The translations under genes and the position numbers were made by a program. From Gallaecimonas kandeliae (GTDB taxonomy: Bacteria > Pseudomonadota > Gammaproteobacteria > Enterobacterales > Gallaecimonadaceae): a stretch of DNA of 64,000 nt. The stretch lies in NCBI RefSeq assembly GCF_030450055.1, contig NZ_CP118480.1:1577415-1641414 (forward strand), in the 5' to 3' direction. Positions 7,815 to 15,154 of the stretch are shown in pieces. Each line of letters starts with the position of its first letter. The stretch's first letter is position 1. A model generated the notes under the pieces. It was not told where the DNA came from. It searched no databases and saw only the letters and a list, made by a program, of their open reading frames with translations.

Positions 7815-8405
7815 ATGCCTATTGAAACAGATGAAGAACTTGCCGTTGCTGTCAGAAAGGCTGGTCAAATCCTTCAAGAAATTCAAGATTATTGTGGTCG
7901 CGAAAATCGGCAAGACGCAAAGGTTCGCTTTCCTCGTGGCTATCTTAGGACTGCTAGTGAGCAGCGTAGTCGGCTAGAGTTCGTTCAATCTCAAGATCTA
8001 AAATCGAATTTATCGTACACCTTAATTTTAACGGATAGCATTCTTTGGTTACTGGTCAGAACGGATATAGCTGCAACAGCGAAAGACATGTTAATAAAGG
8101 TCTTTATATTCCTTGGAGGGGCATTGATTGAGGGTATCCTTTCCGATTACCTTTCAGGTGTTGTCGGTAGGCAGCGTTCTTTTAAGAAAAGAACTGAATA
8201 CCTTTTAGAAAACGATCTTATTACGCAAACATTGCATGATGATTTAAATTGGGTTTGGGATATGCGGAATAACATGCACTTATTTTTGCTAGATGGTCGA
8301 GAATATGAAAATTCATACAATGCATCTTCGCATGTAAGGTGCGCGAATGCCTTTAAAGAGTTAATTCAAACCTTGAGTAGTACTGGCCGTATAAATGAAA
8401 ACTAA
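7815..8405 (+). CDS. Cassette 1: unknown protein with hydrophobic middle
   Basis: 196 residues from the ATG at 7815, placed about 20 bases after the GTTAG boundary as usual for cassettes. The protein has a charged N-terminal helix, a hydrophobic middle (residues about 85-125), and a C-terminal region with WDMRNNMHLFL. The RNNMH motif recalls HEPN-type RNxxxH ribonuclease motifs but has one residue fewer between R and H, so I do not call it HEPN. It might be a defence or toxin-like gene; function is unknown. Confidence 0.7.
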   Translation: MPIETDEELAVAVRKAGQILQEIQDYCGRENRQDAKVRFPRGYLRTASEQRSRLEFVQSQDLKSNLSYTLILTDSILWLLVRTDIAATAKDMLIKVFIFLGGALIEGILSDYLSGVVGRQRSFKKRTEYLLENDLITQTLHDDLNWVWDMRNNMHLFLLDGREYENSYNASSHVRCANAFKELIQTLSSTGRINEN

Positions 8406-8460
8406 CAAGTTGTTGTAATTGACTCGGAAAAAGCCCCTCACAATTAAACAAAGGCGTTAT
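8402..8460 (+). repeat. attC site 1
   Basis: Begins CTAACAAGTTGTTGTAATTG and ends AATTAAACAAAGGCGTTAT. The arms TTGTtGTAATTG and CAATTAAACAA pair with one unpaired G, as attC sites do. The boundary is G8456/T8457. Confidence 0.85.
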
Positions 8461-8476
8461 GCATCAGGAGTAAGCA

Positions 8477-8812
8477 TTGAAACTCGATGAATATTTCGAA
8501 GAGTACAGAAAGACCCTGGCGGCTGAATTTGAAGGCGCATTCCCAAGGGATATGGCCTCATGTATCGCCGCTGGGTATTACGCCGGACTGAGTGTTGAGA
8601 AAATGCACGTGTTCATGGTTAGGCGTGCGGAAATATCAAGTGTCTCGGTAGCGCTAGCAAACCAAAACACATCCCCCGCTGATATAGAGAAAATTATCCA
8701 GGCTCGTAAGGCTGGGAAAATCTACCCGGCGGACATATTGCGCCACGCCTTCGAACCTCAAGAGGTCAAAGAGGACCTTAGGAAAGAAGTGTTCGATGAC
8801 AAAAATGCATAA
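8477..8812 (+). CDS. Cassette 2: small unknown protein
   Basis: 111 residues. The start is a TTG at 8477, chosen because CAGGAG lies six bases upstream and no nearby ATG fits. Soluble and mixed-charge, with helical segments (KLDEYFEEYRKTLAAEF, SPADIEKIIQARKAGKIYPADILRHAF). No domain recognised. It sits between attC sites 1 and 2. Confidence 0.75.
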   Translation: MKLDEYFEEYRKTLAAEFEGAFPRDMASCIAAGYYAGLSVEKMHVFMVRRAEISSVSVALANQNTSPADIEKIIQARKAGKIYPADILRHAFEPQEVKEDLRKEVFDDKNA

Positions 8813-8888
8813 CAATCGCAGTCACAGCGACGGCTTTTCCGTTGCGGCTTCGCCTTCACTACAAAGCCGCGCGTGCTGCGGGCGTTAT
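8809..8888 (+). repeat. attC site 2
   Basis: Runs from ATAACAATCGCAGTCACAGC to CGTGCTGCGGGCGTTAT, about 80 bp, with internal GGCTT/AAGCC pairing. The boundary is G8884/T8885. Confidence 0.82.
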
Positions 8889-8904
8889 ACCTAAGGAGAA
8901 TCAG

Positions 8905-9537
8905 GTGACCTGCACTGAAATAGTCACATTGCTAAAGGATCTTGTGCTTTCTGGTGCTGCAATTACTGGCGCGGTTGTGGCCGTGAAAGGCCTAGGTACT
9001 TGGCAGCGCCAATTGAAGGGGCAATCTGAATACGAGCTTTCGCGCCGAATATTGGTGTCTGTATTCAAATACAGAGACGCGATTAATGGTGTTCGTCATC
9101 CTGCAATGTGGGCGCACGAAATGCCTTCTCCGCCAGAGGAAGAAGCTAAAACAATGTCCCGCGAACAAATACGTTTCTACGGCACTTCGAAGGCTTATCA
9201 AGCAAGATGGGACAAAGTTCAAGCTGAAAGAACAACGCTATATGCTGACCTACTTGAAGCGGAAGCCATTTGGGGCACGGAGCTTAAAGAACTGTTTAAA
9301 GGGGTATTCGGTCTCGAGCATGAATTATTTACGCGAATTCGCCATTACGTTGAACTCATAAACCCCGATACCGATGAAGCGTCAAAAGGGGCCATAAGAA
9401 ACATAGATAAGAAAGCTCGCGACATTATGTACGACAATTTGAGCGAGGAGCCCGATGAATACAAACAAGATCTTATTAGGGCGATCGAGGAAATTGAAAA
9501 ATACCTCAAGCCAAAGCTGAGTCATGAAAAGGTATAA
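8905..9537 (+). CDS. Cassette 3: membrane-anchored unknown protein
   Basis: 210 residues from the GTG at 8905; TAAGGAG seven bases upstream decides the start, since upstream in-frame codons lie inside the attC site. Residues about 5-30 form one membrane helix (IVTLLKDLVLSGAAITGAVV). The remainder is charged and helical, probably cytoplasmic, with a long helical C-terminus. The family is unknown to me, though such one-helix proteins are frequent cassette cargo. Confidence 0.75.
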   Translation: MTCTEIVTLLKDLVLSGAAITGAVVAVKGLGTWQRQLKGQSEYELSRRILVSVFKYRDAINGVRHPAMWAHEMPSPPEEEAKTMSREQIRFYGTSKAYQARWDKVQAERTTLYADLLEAEAIWGTELKELFKGVFGLEHELFTRIRHYVELINPDTDEASKGAIRNIDKKARDIMYDNLSEEPDEYKQDLIRAIEEIEKYLKPKLSHEKV

Positions 9538-9601
9538 CAATCACATTCAGCCGACCCAAAAGCCGCTGCGCGGTTTTCAGTCGTCTGATGTGTGGCGTTA
9601 A
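9534..9601 (+). repeat. attC site 3
   Basis: TATAACAATCACATTCAGCC at the left and TCTGATGTGTGGCGTTA at the right; central AAAGCCGC/GCGGTTTT pairing. The boundary is G9597/T9598. Confidence 0.85.
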
Positions 9602-9607
9602 CTACAT

Positions 9608-9988
9608 ATGCGACATAATTGGCCTTTGCTATTAACTTTGACACTTAGTGGATGCAGCGCTGGTGCAGGGTTCCATCAATACATCATTTCCAAGCCGAGT
9701 GCTTCGAGTTTTGAGTCTATTGGCCATTTTCAACATTGCTTCTATGACGAATTAGATTTAGGTCAATGCGGTTTTATGTCTGTTGCTTCTTCAGGTAAAT
9801 TAGCTCTTATACAAGATGCACCAACGGGCAATCTTTACTTTGTCTACGCGGAAAGTAACGAGAAGCTTTGGGTAACAGATACTTTTATCGGGCTAGTTGA
9901 ATCCGCCTTATGGAATGAGAATGATGGAATCATCAGAGTAAAAGGTAATGGCTTTGAAAAATCATTTAATATCCCCCAAAGTAGTTAA
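9608..9988 (+). CDS. Cassette 4: small lipoprotein
   Basis: 126 residues. An N-terminal lipoprotein signal peptide with lipobox LSGC places the mature Cys at about residue 16. The remainder is a small predicted beta-rich domain (KLALIQDAPTGNLYFVYAES, KLWVTDTFIGLVESALW). Export to the periplasm and lipidation are expected. No known family. Confidence 0.78.
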   Translation: MRHNWPLLLTLTLSGCSAGAGFHQYIISKPSASSFESIGHFQHCFYDELDLGQCGFMSVASSGKLALIQDAPTGNLYFVYAESNEKLWVTDTFIGLVESALWNENDGIIRVKGNGFEKSFNIPQSS

Positions 9989-10043
9989 CAAGTCGTTGAA
10001 AAACGAAGTGCAGAAAAGCACACTCGTTTTAACTGAGCGTTAG
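9984..10043 (+). repeat. attC site 4
   Basis: GTTAACAAGTCGTTGAAAAA pairs with TTTTAACTGAGCGTTAG, and a central GTGC/GCAC stem is present. The boundary is G10039/T10040. Confidence 0.85.
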
Positions 10044-10057
10044 TACTCAAGGAAAAT

Positions 10058-10459
10058 ATGTTCCATCTAATAAGAAATTCTGAGCTGGAAGTAACTCTTA
10101 ATGTTTCGGGCGTAGATGATCATCTCCCATCCGTAGCTTTTAATATAGGTGTTACATGGAACATGCCCTTTCAAAAGGCAAGCATTGAAATATTAGAGTG
10201 TTGGTTTGAGTGTTCAGCTATAGATGATTTTCATTCAGAACTTAAGACTTTGGTGAGCCTAGAGAATGGTACCGCAACGCTGTCAGATTTGAGTTATAAC
10301 CCGGTTGTTATCTTTACCAAGTCTGGAAATGAATTCATTACACAAATTTTTACACAAGACTCGTCTGATCTTGGTCGAATCTCATTAAAGGTAAATGGCT
10401 ATTCTACAGAGTTATCTGAAATAGCAGAGAGATTAGGGAATTTCGAAAAATGGTGGTAA
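10058..10459 (+). CDS. Cassette 5: small acidic unknown protein
   Basis: 133 residues from an ATG with AAGGAAAAT upstream. Acidic, mixed strand and helix, ending in FEKWW. The size, acidity and isolated cassette position recall immunity-type proteins, but nothing in the sequence proves that. No signal peptide or membrane segment. Confidence 0.75.
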   Translation: MFHLIRNSELEVTLNVSGVDDHLPSVAFNIGVTWNMPFQKASIEILECWFECSAIDDFHSELKTLVSLENGTATLSDLSYNPVVIFTKSGNEFITQIFTQDSSDLGRISLKVNGYSTELSEIAERLGNFEKWW

Positions 10460-10463
10460 AAGT

Positions 10464-10523
10464 ACTAACAAGTAAAGGCAAACCGACGCGCAAAAAAGCG
10501 CGCGCGATTGCTTTAGGCGTTAA
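10464..10523 (+). repeat. attC site 5
   Basis: ACTAACAAGTAAAGGCAAAC at the left and ATTGCTTTAGGCGTTAA at the right; central GCGCG/CGCGC pairing. The boundary is G10519/T10520. Confidence 0.85.
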
Positions 10524-10541
10524 CTGCTCTAGGAGATTTCG

Positions 10542-11051
10542 GTGCAAAAAATTATTGACGCAATAAAATTGAGTGGCCTCAAAGAGGTTTACTTTGGCGC
10601 CAATGGTTTCAGTATTGCGGATGAGAACAGTATTAATGACCTTCAGCTAGGCTTTAGCTTACATCCAGACGGTACTGATTTAACTGGCTCAAACGAAGGT
10701 GATTGGAAAAAGGGTTGGATTGTTATCGGAACGGACACAGTAGTTGGAGATCCGTTCTTCGTAGATACAAACCAACCATTGCTACCCGTTTATACTTCAA
10801 TGCACGGCATGGGTGAGTGGAGCGCGGAGCTAGTTTCTGCTTCGTTGCCTTCATTCCTCGAAACTCTTTCCTACTTAAGCTGCCTTAGCAAACAAGAGTC
10901 CGCACGCATAGACCCAGATGAAAATACAATCACAGATACTAAAGAGCTTTCAGCCATTGAGAAAAAGCTGAATGAGATATCAGGTGAAAAATGTTACTGG
11001 AAAAACTTTATCGAGCAGCACAAAGAATGGGTTGAGGAGTTCAACAGTTAA
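10542..11051 (+). CDS. Cassette 6: SMI1/KNR4 (SUKH)-like protein
   Basis: 169 residues. The GTG start at 10542 has TAGGAG upstream. The pattern GWIVIGTDTVVGDPFFVDT followed by PVYTSMHGMGEWSAELVSASLPSFLETL matches the strand-turn-helix core of SUKH/SMI1-KNR4 domains. Many members are immunity proteins against contact-dependent or polymorphic toxins. There is no toxin next door, so an orphan immunity role is only inferred. Confidence 0.75.
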   Translation: MQKIIDAIKLSGLKEVYFGANGFSIADENSINDLQLGFSLHPDGTDLTGSNEGDWKKGWIVIGTDTVVGDPFFVDTNQPLLPVYTSMHGMGEWSAELVSASLPSFLETLSYLSCLSKQESARIDPDENTITDTKELSAIEKKLNEISGEKCYWKNFIEQHKEWVEEFNS

Positions 11052-11121
11052 CAAGGCCAGCCAGCAGCGCTCCCGTTGGTCGCTGGACCTCGTTTCACTC
11101 GGCCGCTGCTGGCGGCGTTAG
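11047..11121 (+). repeat. attC site 6
   Basis: AGTTAACAAGGCCAGCCAGC at the left, GCTGCTGGCGGCGTTAG at the right, and a middle TGGACCTCG segment. It closely resembles attC site 7. The boundary is G11117/T11118. Confidence 0.9.
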
Positions 11122-11136
11122 TGGCTTAGGATAGAT

Positions 11137-11532
11137 ATGAACCAGACAATACATTTCAAGACGTCAATGTTTGATGTTTCTAAGGAAAGAGAGAATCCTA
11201 TCAATCCAATATATGGCCTATCGTTATTGGAATGGTTGCGAAACGAACTTAAAGGGAATCTTGAGATTACCGAGCCAGATGCAGAAGATTGGGGTTGGTA
11301 TTGCGAACTATCGTATGAGGGTAATAACTACCTAATTGGTTCATGCGCCTATTTTGAAGAAGGTGATGATCCGAATCACGAATTGGAGTGGGTATTTCAA
11401 GTTGATAAACAGCGAAGTTTCAAAGAAAAGCTATTTGGAAAAAACAAAATGAGTGCATCTGATGGCTGCTTTTTGTTCTTCAAAGAGCTGTTCGAGGAAA
11501 ATCCCAATTTTAAAGAGGTTCAAGTTGCGTAG
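11137..11532 (+). CDS. Cassette 7: small acidic unknown protein
   Basis: 131 residues, acidic, Trp- and Glu-rich, with EDWGWYCELSYEGNNYLIGS and a helical C-terminal half. The start ATG at 11137 follows the attC 6 boundary by 20 bases. No export signal. I do not recognise a named domain. Confidence 0.75.
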   Translation: MNQTIHFKTSMFDVSKERENPINPIYGLSLLEWLRNELKGNLEITEPDAEDWGWYCELSYEGNNYLIGSCAYFEEGDDPNHELEWVFQVDKQRSFKEKLFGKNKMSASDGCFLFFKELFEENPNFKEVQVA

Positions 11533-11535
11533 GCC

Positions 11536-11608
11536 ACTAACAAGGCCAATCAGCATCGCCCCTGCGGGGCTGGACCTCGCTACGCTCGGCCGCTGTTGGC
11601 GGCGTTAT
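11536..11608 (+). repeat. attC site 7
   Basis: ACTAACAAGGCCAATCAGCA at the left and GCTGTTGGCGGCGTTAT at the right, with the same middle TGGACCTCG motif as site 6; it may have the same origin. The boundary is G11604/T11605. Confidence 0.9.
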
Positions 11609-11624
11609 ATTTTAAGGATGATTC

Positions 11625-11996
11625 GTGCGTAAATTTCTAACTATACTACTCTGTTTTAATTTAATTGGCTGTGCCTCTAATCAGGCAGTTCAAAATACTG
11701 ATCCAAATGTGTATCAACTTGAGCAAGTAGATGCTCCCTCGAAGTGGATTATTCATATCTCTCCCATTTACCCTAAAAAAGCGCTTGAAGAAAAAGTAGA
11801 AGGTTGGGTAAAAATGTCAGCCGTTATAACTGAAAATGGTAAAGTAACAGAAATTAAAGTTATTGATTCTCAACCAAAAGGTGTATTTGAAACAGAAGCC
11901 AAAAGGGCTTTTTGTAAATGGGTTTATAAACCTGCACTTTTAAACGGTAAAACAGTAAAGGTATACCGAGAAGAAACGGTGGAGTTTAAAATATAA
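11625..11996 (+). CDS. Cassette 8: TonB C-terminal domain lipoprotein
   Basis: 123 residues from the GTG at 11625 (AAGGAT upstream). A lipoprotein signal ends in LIGC with Cys at about residue 16. Residues about 45-122 match a TonB C-terminal domain: PIYPKKALEEKVEGWVKMSAV, VTEIKVIDSQPKGVFETEA, WVYKPALLNG. There is no N-terminal anchor helix or Pro-rich spacer, so this is not a normal TonB. It is probably an envelope lipoprotein using the fold. Confidence 0.82.
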   Translation: MRKFLTILLCFNLIGCASNQAVQNTDPNVYQLEQVDAPSKWIIHISPIYPKKALEEKVEGWVKMSAVITENGKVTEIKVIDSQPKGVFETEAKRAFCKWVYKPALLNGKTVKVYREETVEFKI

Positions 11997-12090
11997 CAAA
12001 CTGTTAAAAAAGGGGCAAAATTCAGTTGGCTTTTTGCTTCTTTGTCGCTAATTTTGGATAACTATATTTAGCCTTTTAACAGGGCGTTAT
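11993..12090 (+). repeat. attC site 8 (long, VCR-like)
   Basis: ATAACAAACTGTTAAAA at the left pairs with CTTTTAACAGGGCGTTAT at the right. At about 98 bp it is longer than the others and resembles Vibrio-type repeats. The boundary is G12086/T12087. Confidence 0.88.
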
Positions 12091-12104
12091 GTGAAAGGAG
12101 AATC

Positions 12105-12602
12105 ATGAGAATCGCAAGCGGCTTCACTGCCTTTATTACGCTCATAGCTACAGGATGTGCTATCGCCAATACATCCTCTGCGCCAGTAACATCAGAAAAA
12201 CCGTCACTCACGGTATCGCAGGAAGAAACCTGGAACCTTATGATCGGTAAATGGTATGGGAGCCAACCGACCAAGGATGGGGGTAAGAAACAGGAGATAG
12301 TCGAAAGGTTTCCTCAAGGAACCTACAAGACCATTTTTCGTATTCACGACAAAGACGGAAAAATTAAAGAACAAACCGAAGCTGGACAGTGGGGGGTTTC
12401 GGGTCCAGTCTACTTCACCATATTTCGTGGTTTTGTTGAGGGTAATAAATTTTTTCCGTCGAACCCCGCAGAACCATATAATTATGATGCGTATAAAATA
12501 ATTAAACTGGACAAAAAGGTATTTGAATACGAGAACTATAGCTCCGGGAATAAATATACAACAGAGAGAGTGTCCAATGATTTTCAGTTTCCGAATGAAT
12601 AA
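12105..12602 (+). CDS. Cassette 9: exported lipoprotein-like protein
   Basis: 165 residues; the ATG at 12105 has an ideal AAAGGAG. The N-terminus is a signal peptide with a lipobox-like IATGC (Cys at about residue 18). The mature part looks like a small beta-sheet domain (WNLMIGKWYGSQP, QWGVSGPVYFTIFRGFV, KKVFEYENYSSGNKY), reminiscent of lipocalin-like folds, but not assignable to a family. Confidence 0.78.
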   Translation: MRIASGFTAFITLIATGCAIANTSSAPVTSEKPSLTVSQEETWNLMIGKWYGSQPTKDGGKKQEIVERFPQGTYKTIFRIHDKDGKIKEQTEAGQWGVSGPVYFTIFRGFVEGNKFFPSNPAEPYNYDAYKIIKLDKKVFEYENYSSGNKYTTERVSNDFQFPNE

Positions 12603-12607
12603 ATAAC

Positions 12608-12674
12608 ATAACAAGGTGCTCGTTCGGACGCAAACTTTTCTACGCTTCGTTTGCACCGTGTAACTGGTCGTTAG
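12608..12674 (+). repeat. attC site 9
   Basis: CATAACAAGGTGCTCGTTCG at the left and CGTGTAACTGGTCGTTAGG at the right; central ACGCAAAC/GTTTGC pairing. The boundary is G12670/T12671. Confidence 0.85.
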
Positions 12675-12681
12675 GTGATTT

Positions 12682-13092
12682 ATGTGCTGGGCACTCTATC
12701 TTGCTTCAGACAAAGAACTTTACCGTGTGTTTTGGGACGAAGAAAACCCCTCATTCAACACCCAGGAATTGACCCCTGAAGAGGCGCCGGTGAAGGCGCA
12801 GTTCTCTCTGCCATACGTCATGTATCTTGGCTCTCATCAAGGTTGCAGCTGTGGCTTCATGTCCACAGAGAAAGATGGGCGCATTGAAAAAGAAGCCCGT
12901 GATAAAAGTATTCAAGAACTCTCGTCATACTTAGGTAACATTCTTACTGAGGGTGGCAAACTCCAAGTGTTTCTTTGTTGGGAGGGTGATCAGGGTGCAC
13001 AGCAAGTGGCTTCAAAAGTGCTGTCACCAAAAGACTTCAATAACCGAATTTTTCCACTTGGGGAGAAGGAGTTTGCGAATGTCGTCACCTAA
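12682..13092 (+). CDS. Cassette 10: unknown protein with HxGCSCGF motif
   Basis: 136 residues, ATG at 12682. The central GSHQGCSCGFM resembles a conserved family of unknown function that begins MC(W/Y)..LASDK and carries a YLGSHxGCSCGF block. The His/Cys cluster could bind a metal or act as a thiol site; this is inference. Its own attC downstream is incomplete, so it marks the right end of the array. Confidence 0.75.
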   Translation: MCWALYLASDKELYRVFWDEENPSFNTQELTPEEAPVKAQFSLPYVMYLGSHQGCSCGFMSTEKDGRIEKEARDKSIQELSSYLGNILTEGGKLQVFLCWEGDQGAQQVASKVLSPKDFNNRIFPLGEKEFANVVT

Positions 13093-13135
13093 CAAGGCGG
13101 TGTTGTTGCCTTTTGGACCTCACCCGCTTTAACGG
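13089..13135 (+). repeat. Truncated attC site 10, array end
   Basis: CCTAACAAGGCGGTGTTGTTG begins like an attC and has the TGGACCTCA middle of sites 6 and 7, but no matching right arm or GTTA boundary follows. The array therefore ends in a broken site. Confidence 0.7.
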
Positions 13136-13165
13136 ACACGCCTCACTCACTGAGAGGAATACCCA

Positions 13166-13312
13166 ATGAACAGTAAGGCCAGGAAAGTATCCCTGTATGT
13201 CGTCGCGGCTTTGGTCATCGGTGGCTTGGTTTTTTATGCCACAATGGAGGACTACCAAAAAGACAACATGTCAAGGTTTATCAGCCAGACATTTTCAAAG
13301 ATATTCAAGTAA
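13166..13312 (+). CDS. 48-residue single-span membrane peptide
   Basis: A short frame starting ATG (13166) with GAGAGG upstream and ending TAA. It has basic residues (NSKARK), then one hydrophobic helix (VSLYVVAALVIGGLVFYA), then a charged tail. It lies just after the truncated attC and may be cassette cargo whose boundary was lost. The call rests only on reading frame, ribosome site and membrane-helix shape. Confidence 0.5.
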   Translation: MNSKARKVSLYVVAALVIGGLVFYATMEDYQKDNMSRFISQTFSKIFK

Positions 13313-13702
13313 GGTGAGAGTGAATTGACGCTTTTTATGGTTTAGCCGAAACGTTTGGTGCTTTAGGTGGTTTTTAGCTCGGATGTGTGTCGCTTTGACC
13401 GTGCCGATTAAAATCTTGTGAAAATATCCGCGAGAAAGAAAGTGGCCGGCGTAGGACCTTTTATCGGGTTTGCGTTGGCTTTATTTTCCTTTCACCTGGA
13501 CTCAAAGCGCTGTCCGTATGAATCATCTTCTTTATCGAGTCTTTTGAGGCCGCGTCCTATTCACCGGCTTCTTTTTCAGGTACCTTCTTTTAACAAAGAT
13601 GCCTGCCCTCTGGGGGGGCCGTCAACGGCTAGAGGCGATGCCAGACAGCGCTATTTTGACCTCAAGCGGCATGGGTAAACCATTTCAAAAGGATTTCTTA
13701 TC
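13313..13702. other. Spacer without a convincing gene
   Basis: A frame from a GTG at 13418 to 13678 is open but has a weak start, biased composition and no recognisable protein character. Otherwise I see only AT-moderate intergenic DNA, and AAAGGA just before the next gene. Confidence 0.4.
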
Positions 13703-14179
13703 GTGAAGCGTATTATTCAGTCCTCTCTCTTCTCTGTGCTTTTTTTGCTTGCCGGATGTGCAGGCACAAGGATGCATGCGCAAGGCCCCTATACCGCTGA
13801 TCCGACTGCAAGCATTTCCTATCAGGTGGAAGCGAGCGGGCAGATGCCTGAAAAGGCGCTGGGCATTTTCAAAGACCGCCTGAATGCCAAGCTTGGCGCC
13901 AGCGGCCAGCTGGCCGATGGCCAGCATCCGGCCCGCACCATCGACATCGTGATAACGCACTATTACATGCGCCCTGGTGCCGCCCGGGCCCTGGTTGGCG
14001 CCATGGCCGGCTCGGACAACATGCAAAGCACCGTCACCATCCATGATGGCAAGAAGGACACTGTCCTGGGTACCTTTACGGTTGAGTCCAAAAATCCCTC
14101 GGCCCTCTTTACATCCAGAGGTTTGATTGAAGATCATGCGGACCAGATAGTGCGCTACGTCACTACCGGCACCCAATAA
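13703..14179 (+). CDS. DUF4410-like lipoprotein
   Basis: 158 residues, GTG start at 13703 with AAAAGGA upstream. Lipoprotein signal with lipobox LAGC (Cys at about residue 19). The mature domain (LGIFKDRLNAKLGASGQ, TIDIVITHYYMRPGAARALVGAMAG) resembles DUF4410-type envelope lipoproteins, in which a small alpha/beta domain is followed by a Gly/Ala stretch. Probably outer-membrane anchored, with unknown role. Confidence 0.75.
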   Translation: MKRIIQSSLFSVLFLLAGCAGTRMHAQGPYTADPTASISYQVEASGQMPEKALGIFKDRLNAKLGASGQLADGQHPARTIDIVITHYYMRPGAARALVGAMAGSDNMQSTVTIHDGKKDTVLGTFTVESKNPSALFTSRGLIEDHADQIVRYVTTGTQ

Positions 14180-14372
14180 CGCTTATGCCAAAAACCCCCG
14201 ATTTATTACCCGGGAGGAGCTTCGTCAGTCCGAGTGGTCCAAGGCGCTCATGAATGACTATTGGACCGAGGCCGGCGACTAGGCCTTTACCCGGCGACGC
14301 CTCCTGACCACTTTGGGGCGGCGCTGCCTGGCCTTGTTGCCCTTGATGTTGATTATGAAACTGAAGAGGTGA
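14175..14372 (+). pseudogene. Degenerate coding remnant with internal TAG
   Basis: One frame reads convincingly as protein (NPRFITREELRQSEWSKALM), is stopped by TAG at 14280, then continues in the same frame with a basic/hydrophobic stretch (RRRLLTTLGRRCLALLPLML) to TGA at 14370. There is no good start. It looks like a decayed gene, possibly the 5' part of what follows. Confidence 0.4.
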
Positions 14373-14380
14373 AAGCGAGA

Positions 14381-14665
14381 ATGGGATCATCACCAATCGA
14401 CAGCATGGCGATGCTGACGGCGATGGAAAATTTCGTCAATGGCTTTGAGCGGGACAATCTTTACAGCAATTTCGGACCTTTGGTCGGGCAGACGTTGCTT
14501 GATGATTTTGGCACCCAGCTTTGCAAGCTGGGCCCCGCCGACCAGCCCCTAAACTGTTTCTATCTTTTTATCACCAGGGTGAAGTTCATGCCGGGCAACC
14601 TCTATGCCCAGGTCAACGAGGTGTTTTCAAACTACTACCAGGGGGCGCTGGATTATCCGGGGTGA
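14381..14665 (+). CDS. Small unknown protein
   Basis: 94 residues from an ATG at 14381 with GAGGTGAAAG upstream. It contains DSMAMLTAMENFVNGFERDN and FYLFITRVKFMPGNLYAQV and appears soluble. It could be a real small gene or the downstream part of the decayed frame at 14175-14372. No family assigned. Confidence 0.5.
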   Translation: MGSSPIDSMAMLTAMENFVNGFERDNLYSNFGPLVGQTLLDDFGTQLCKLGPADQPLNCFYLFITRVKFMPGNLYAQVNEVFSNYYQGALDYPG

Positions 14666-14740
14666 CAGGTTTTTTTAGAGCGCCCCAGGCCCGGCATTGC
14701 TGTGGCCTGATGCCTGATGGCAACCCGAAACGGAGGTGGC

Positions 14741-15111
14741 ATGTTTGATCACGTCAAATTCGGTGTCAGCGATCACGGTGCGGTCAAGGGCTTTTTTCTA
14801 AAGGCGCTGGCGCCCCTGGGCGTCGAGGCCGGGGCGGAGGGGTTCCGGCCTACGGCATGGAGCTGTGTGGCAGGGGCGATGCGTCGCTTTGCCTCTACCA
14901 GGCCACAGTACAACCGGCGCCGCTCCATGTCGCTTTCGTTGCCGAGACACGGGAGCAGGTGGACGCCTTGTACCGGGCCGCGCTGGCGGCGGGGGGCCGG
15001 GACAATGGCGCGCCCGGGCTCCGTCCCCACTACCACGCCAACTACTACGCCGCCTTCGTCGTTGGTCTGGACGGACGCAATCTCGAAGCGGTATGCCACC
15101 ACAGCCGCTGA
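14741..15111 (+). pseudogene. VOC/glyoxalase-family protein broken by a frameshift
   Basis: The first frame begins MFDHVKFGVSDHGAVKGFF and reads to about 14840. The continuation (YGMELCGRGDASLCLYQ to NLEAVCHHSR) lies in another frame. Restoring one G in the GAGGGG run (14837-14842) joins them into a typical VOC protein of about 124 residues with the HYHANYYAAFVVGLDG block. Either a real -1 deletion or a homopolymer sequencing error. Metal-dependent dioxygenase/lyase-type chemistry is the family norm; the substrate is unknown. Confidence 0.8.
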
Positions 15112-15154
15112 CGGCGTCATGGCACCGGAACACCACTCGTCTCAGGGAGCCATC

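Larger units (their letters stand above)
7795..13135 (+). mobile_element. Integron gene-cassette array without integrase (CALIN)
   Basis: Nine to ten consecutive small genes, all rightward, each start closely following a GTTA boundary and each stop followed by an inverted-repeat element that begins (T/C)TAACAA and ends GCGTTA. This is the arrangement of integron cassettes with attC sites. The DNA is clearly more AT-rich than its surroundings and the attC sites differ in length and sequence, which points to capture from different sources. Boundaries are at about 7794/7795, 8456/7, 8884/5, 9597/8, 10039/40, 10519/20, 11117/8, 11604/5, 12086/7 and 12670/1. No tyrosine-recombinase IntI is in the window. 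Confidence 0.9.

Noticed and set aside
7497-7913. Minus-strand frame of 138 codons at the array's left edge
   Set aside because: It crosses the first cassette start and lacks a ribosome site; parts read protein-like, but no gene can be supported.
13418-13678. 86-codon frame starting with GTG
   Set aside because: Weak start, odd composition, no family features; left as spacer.
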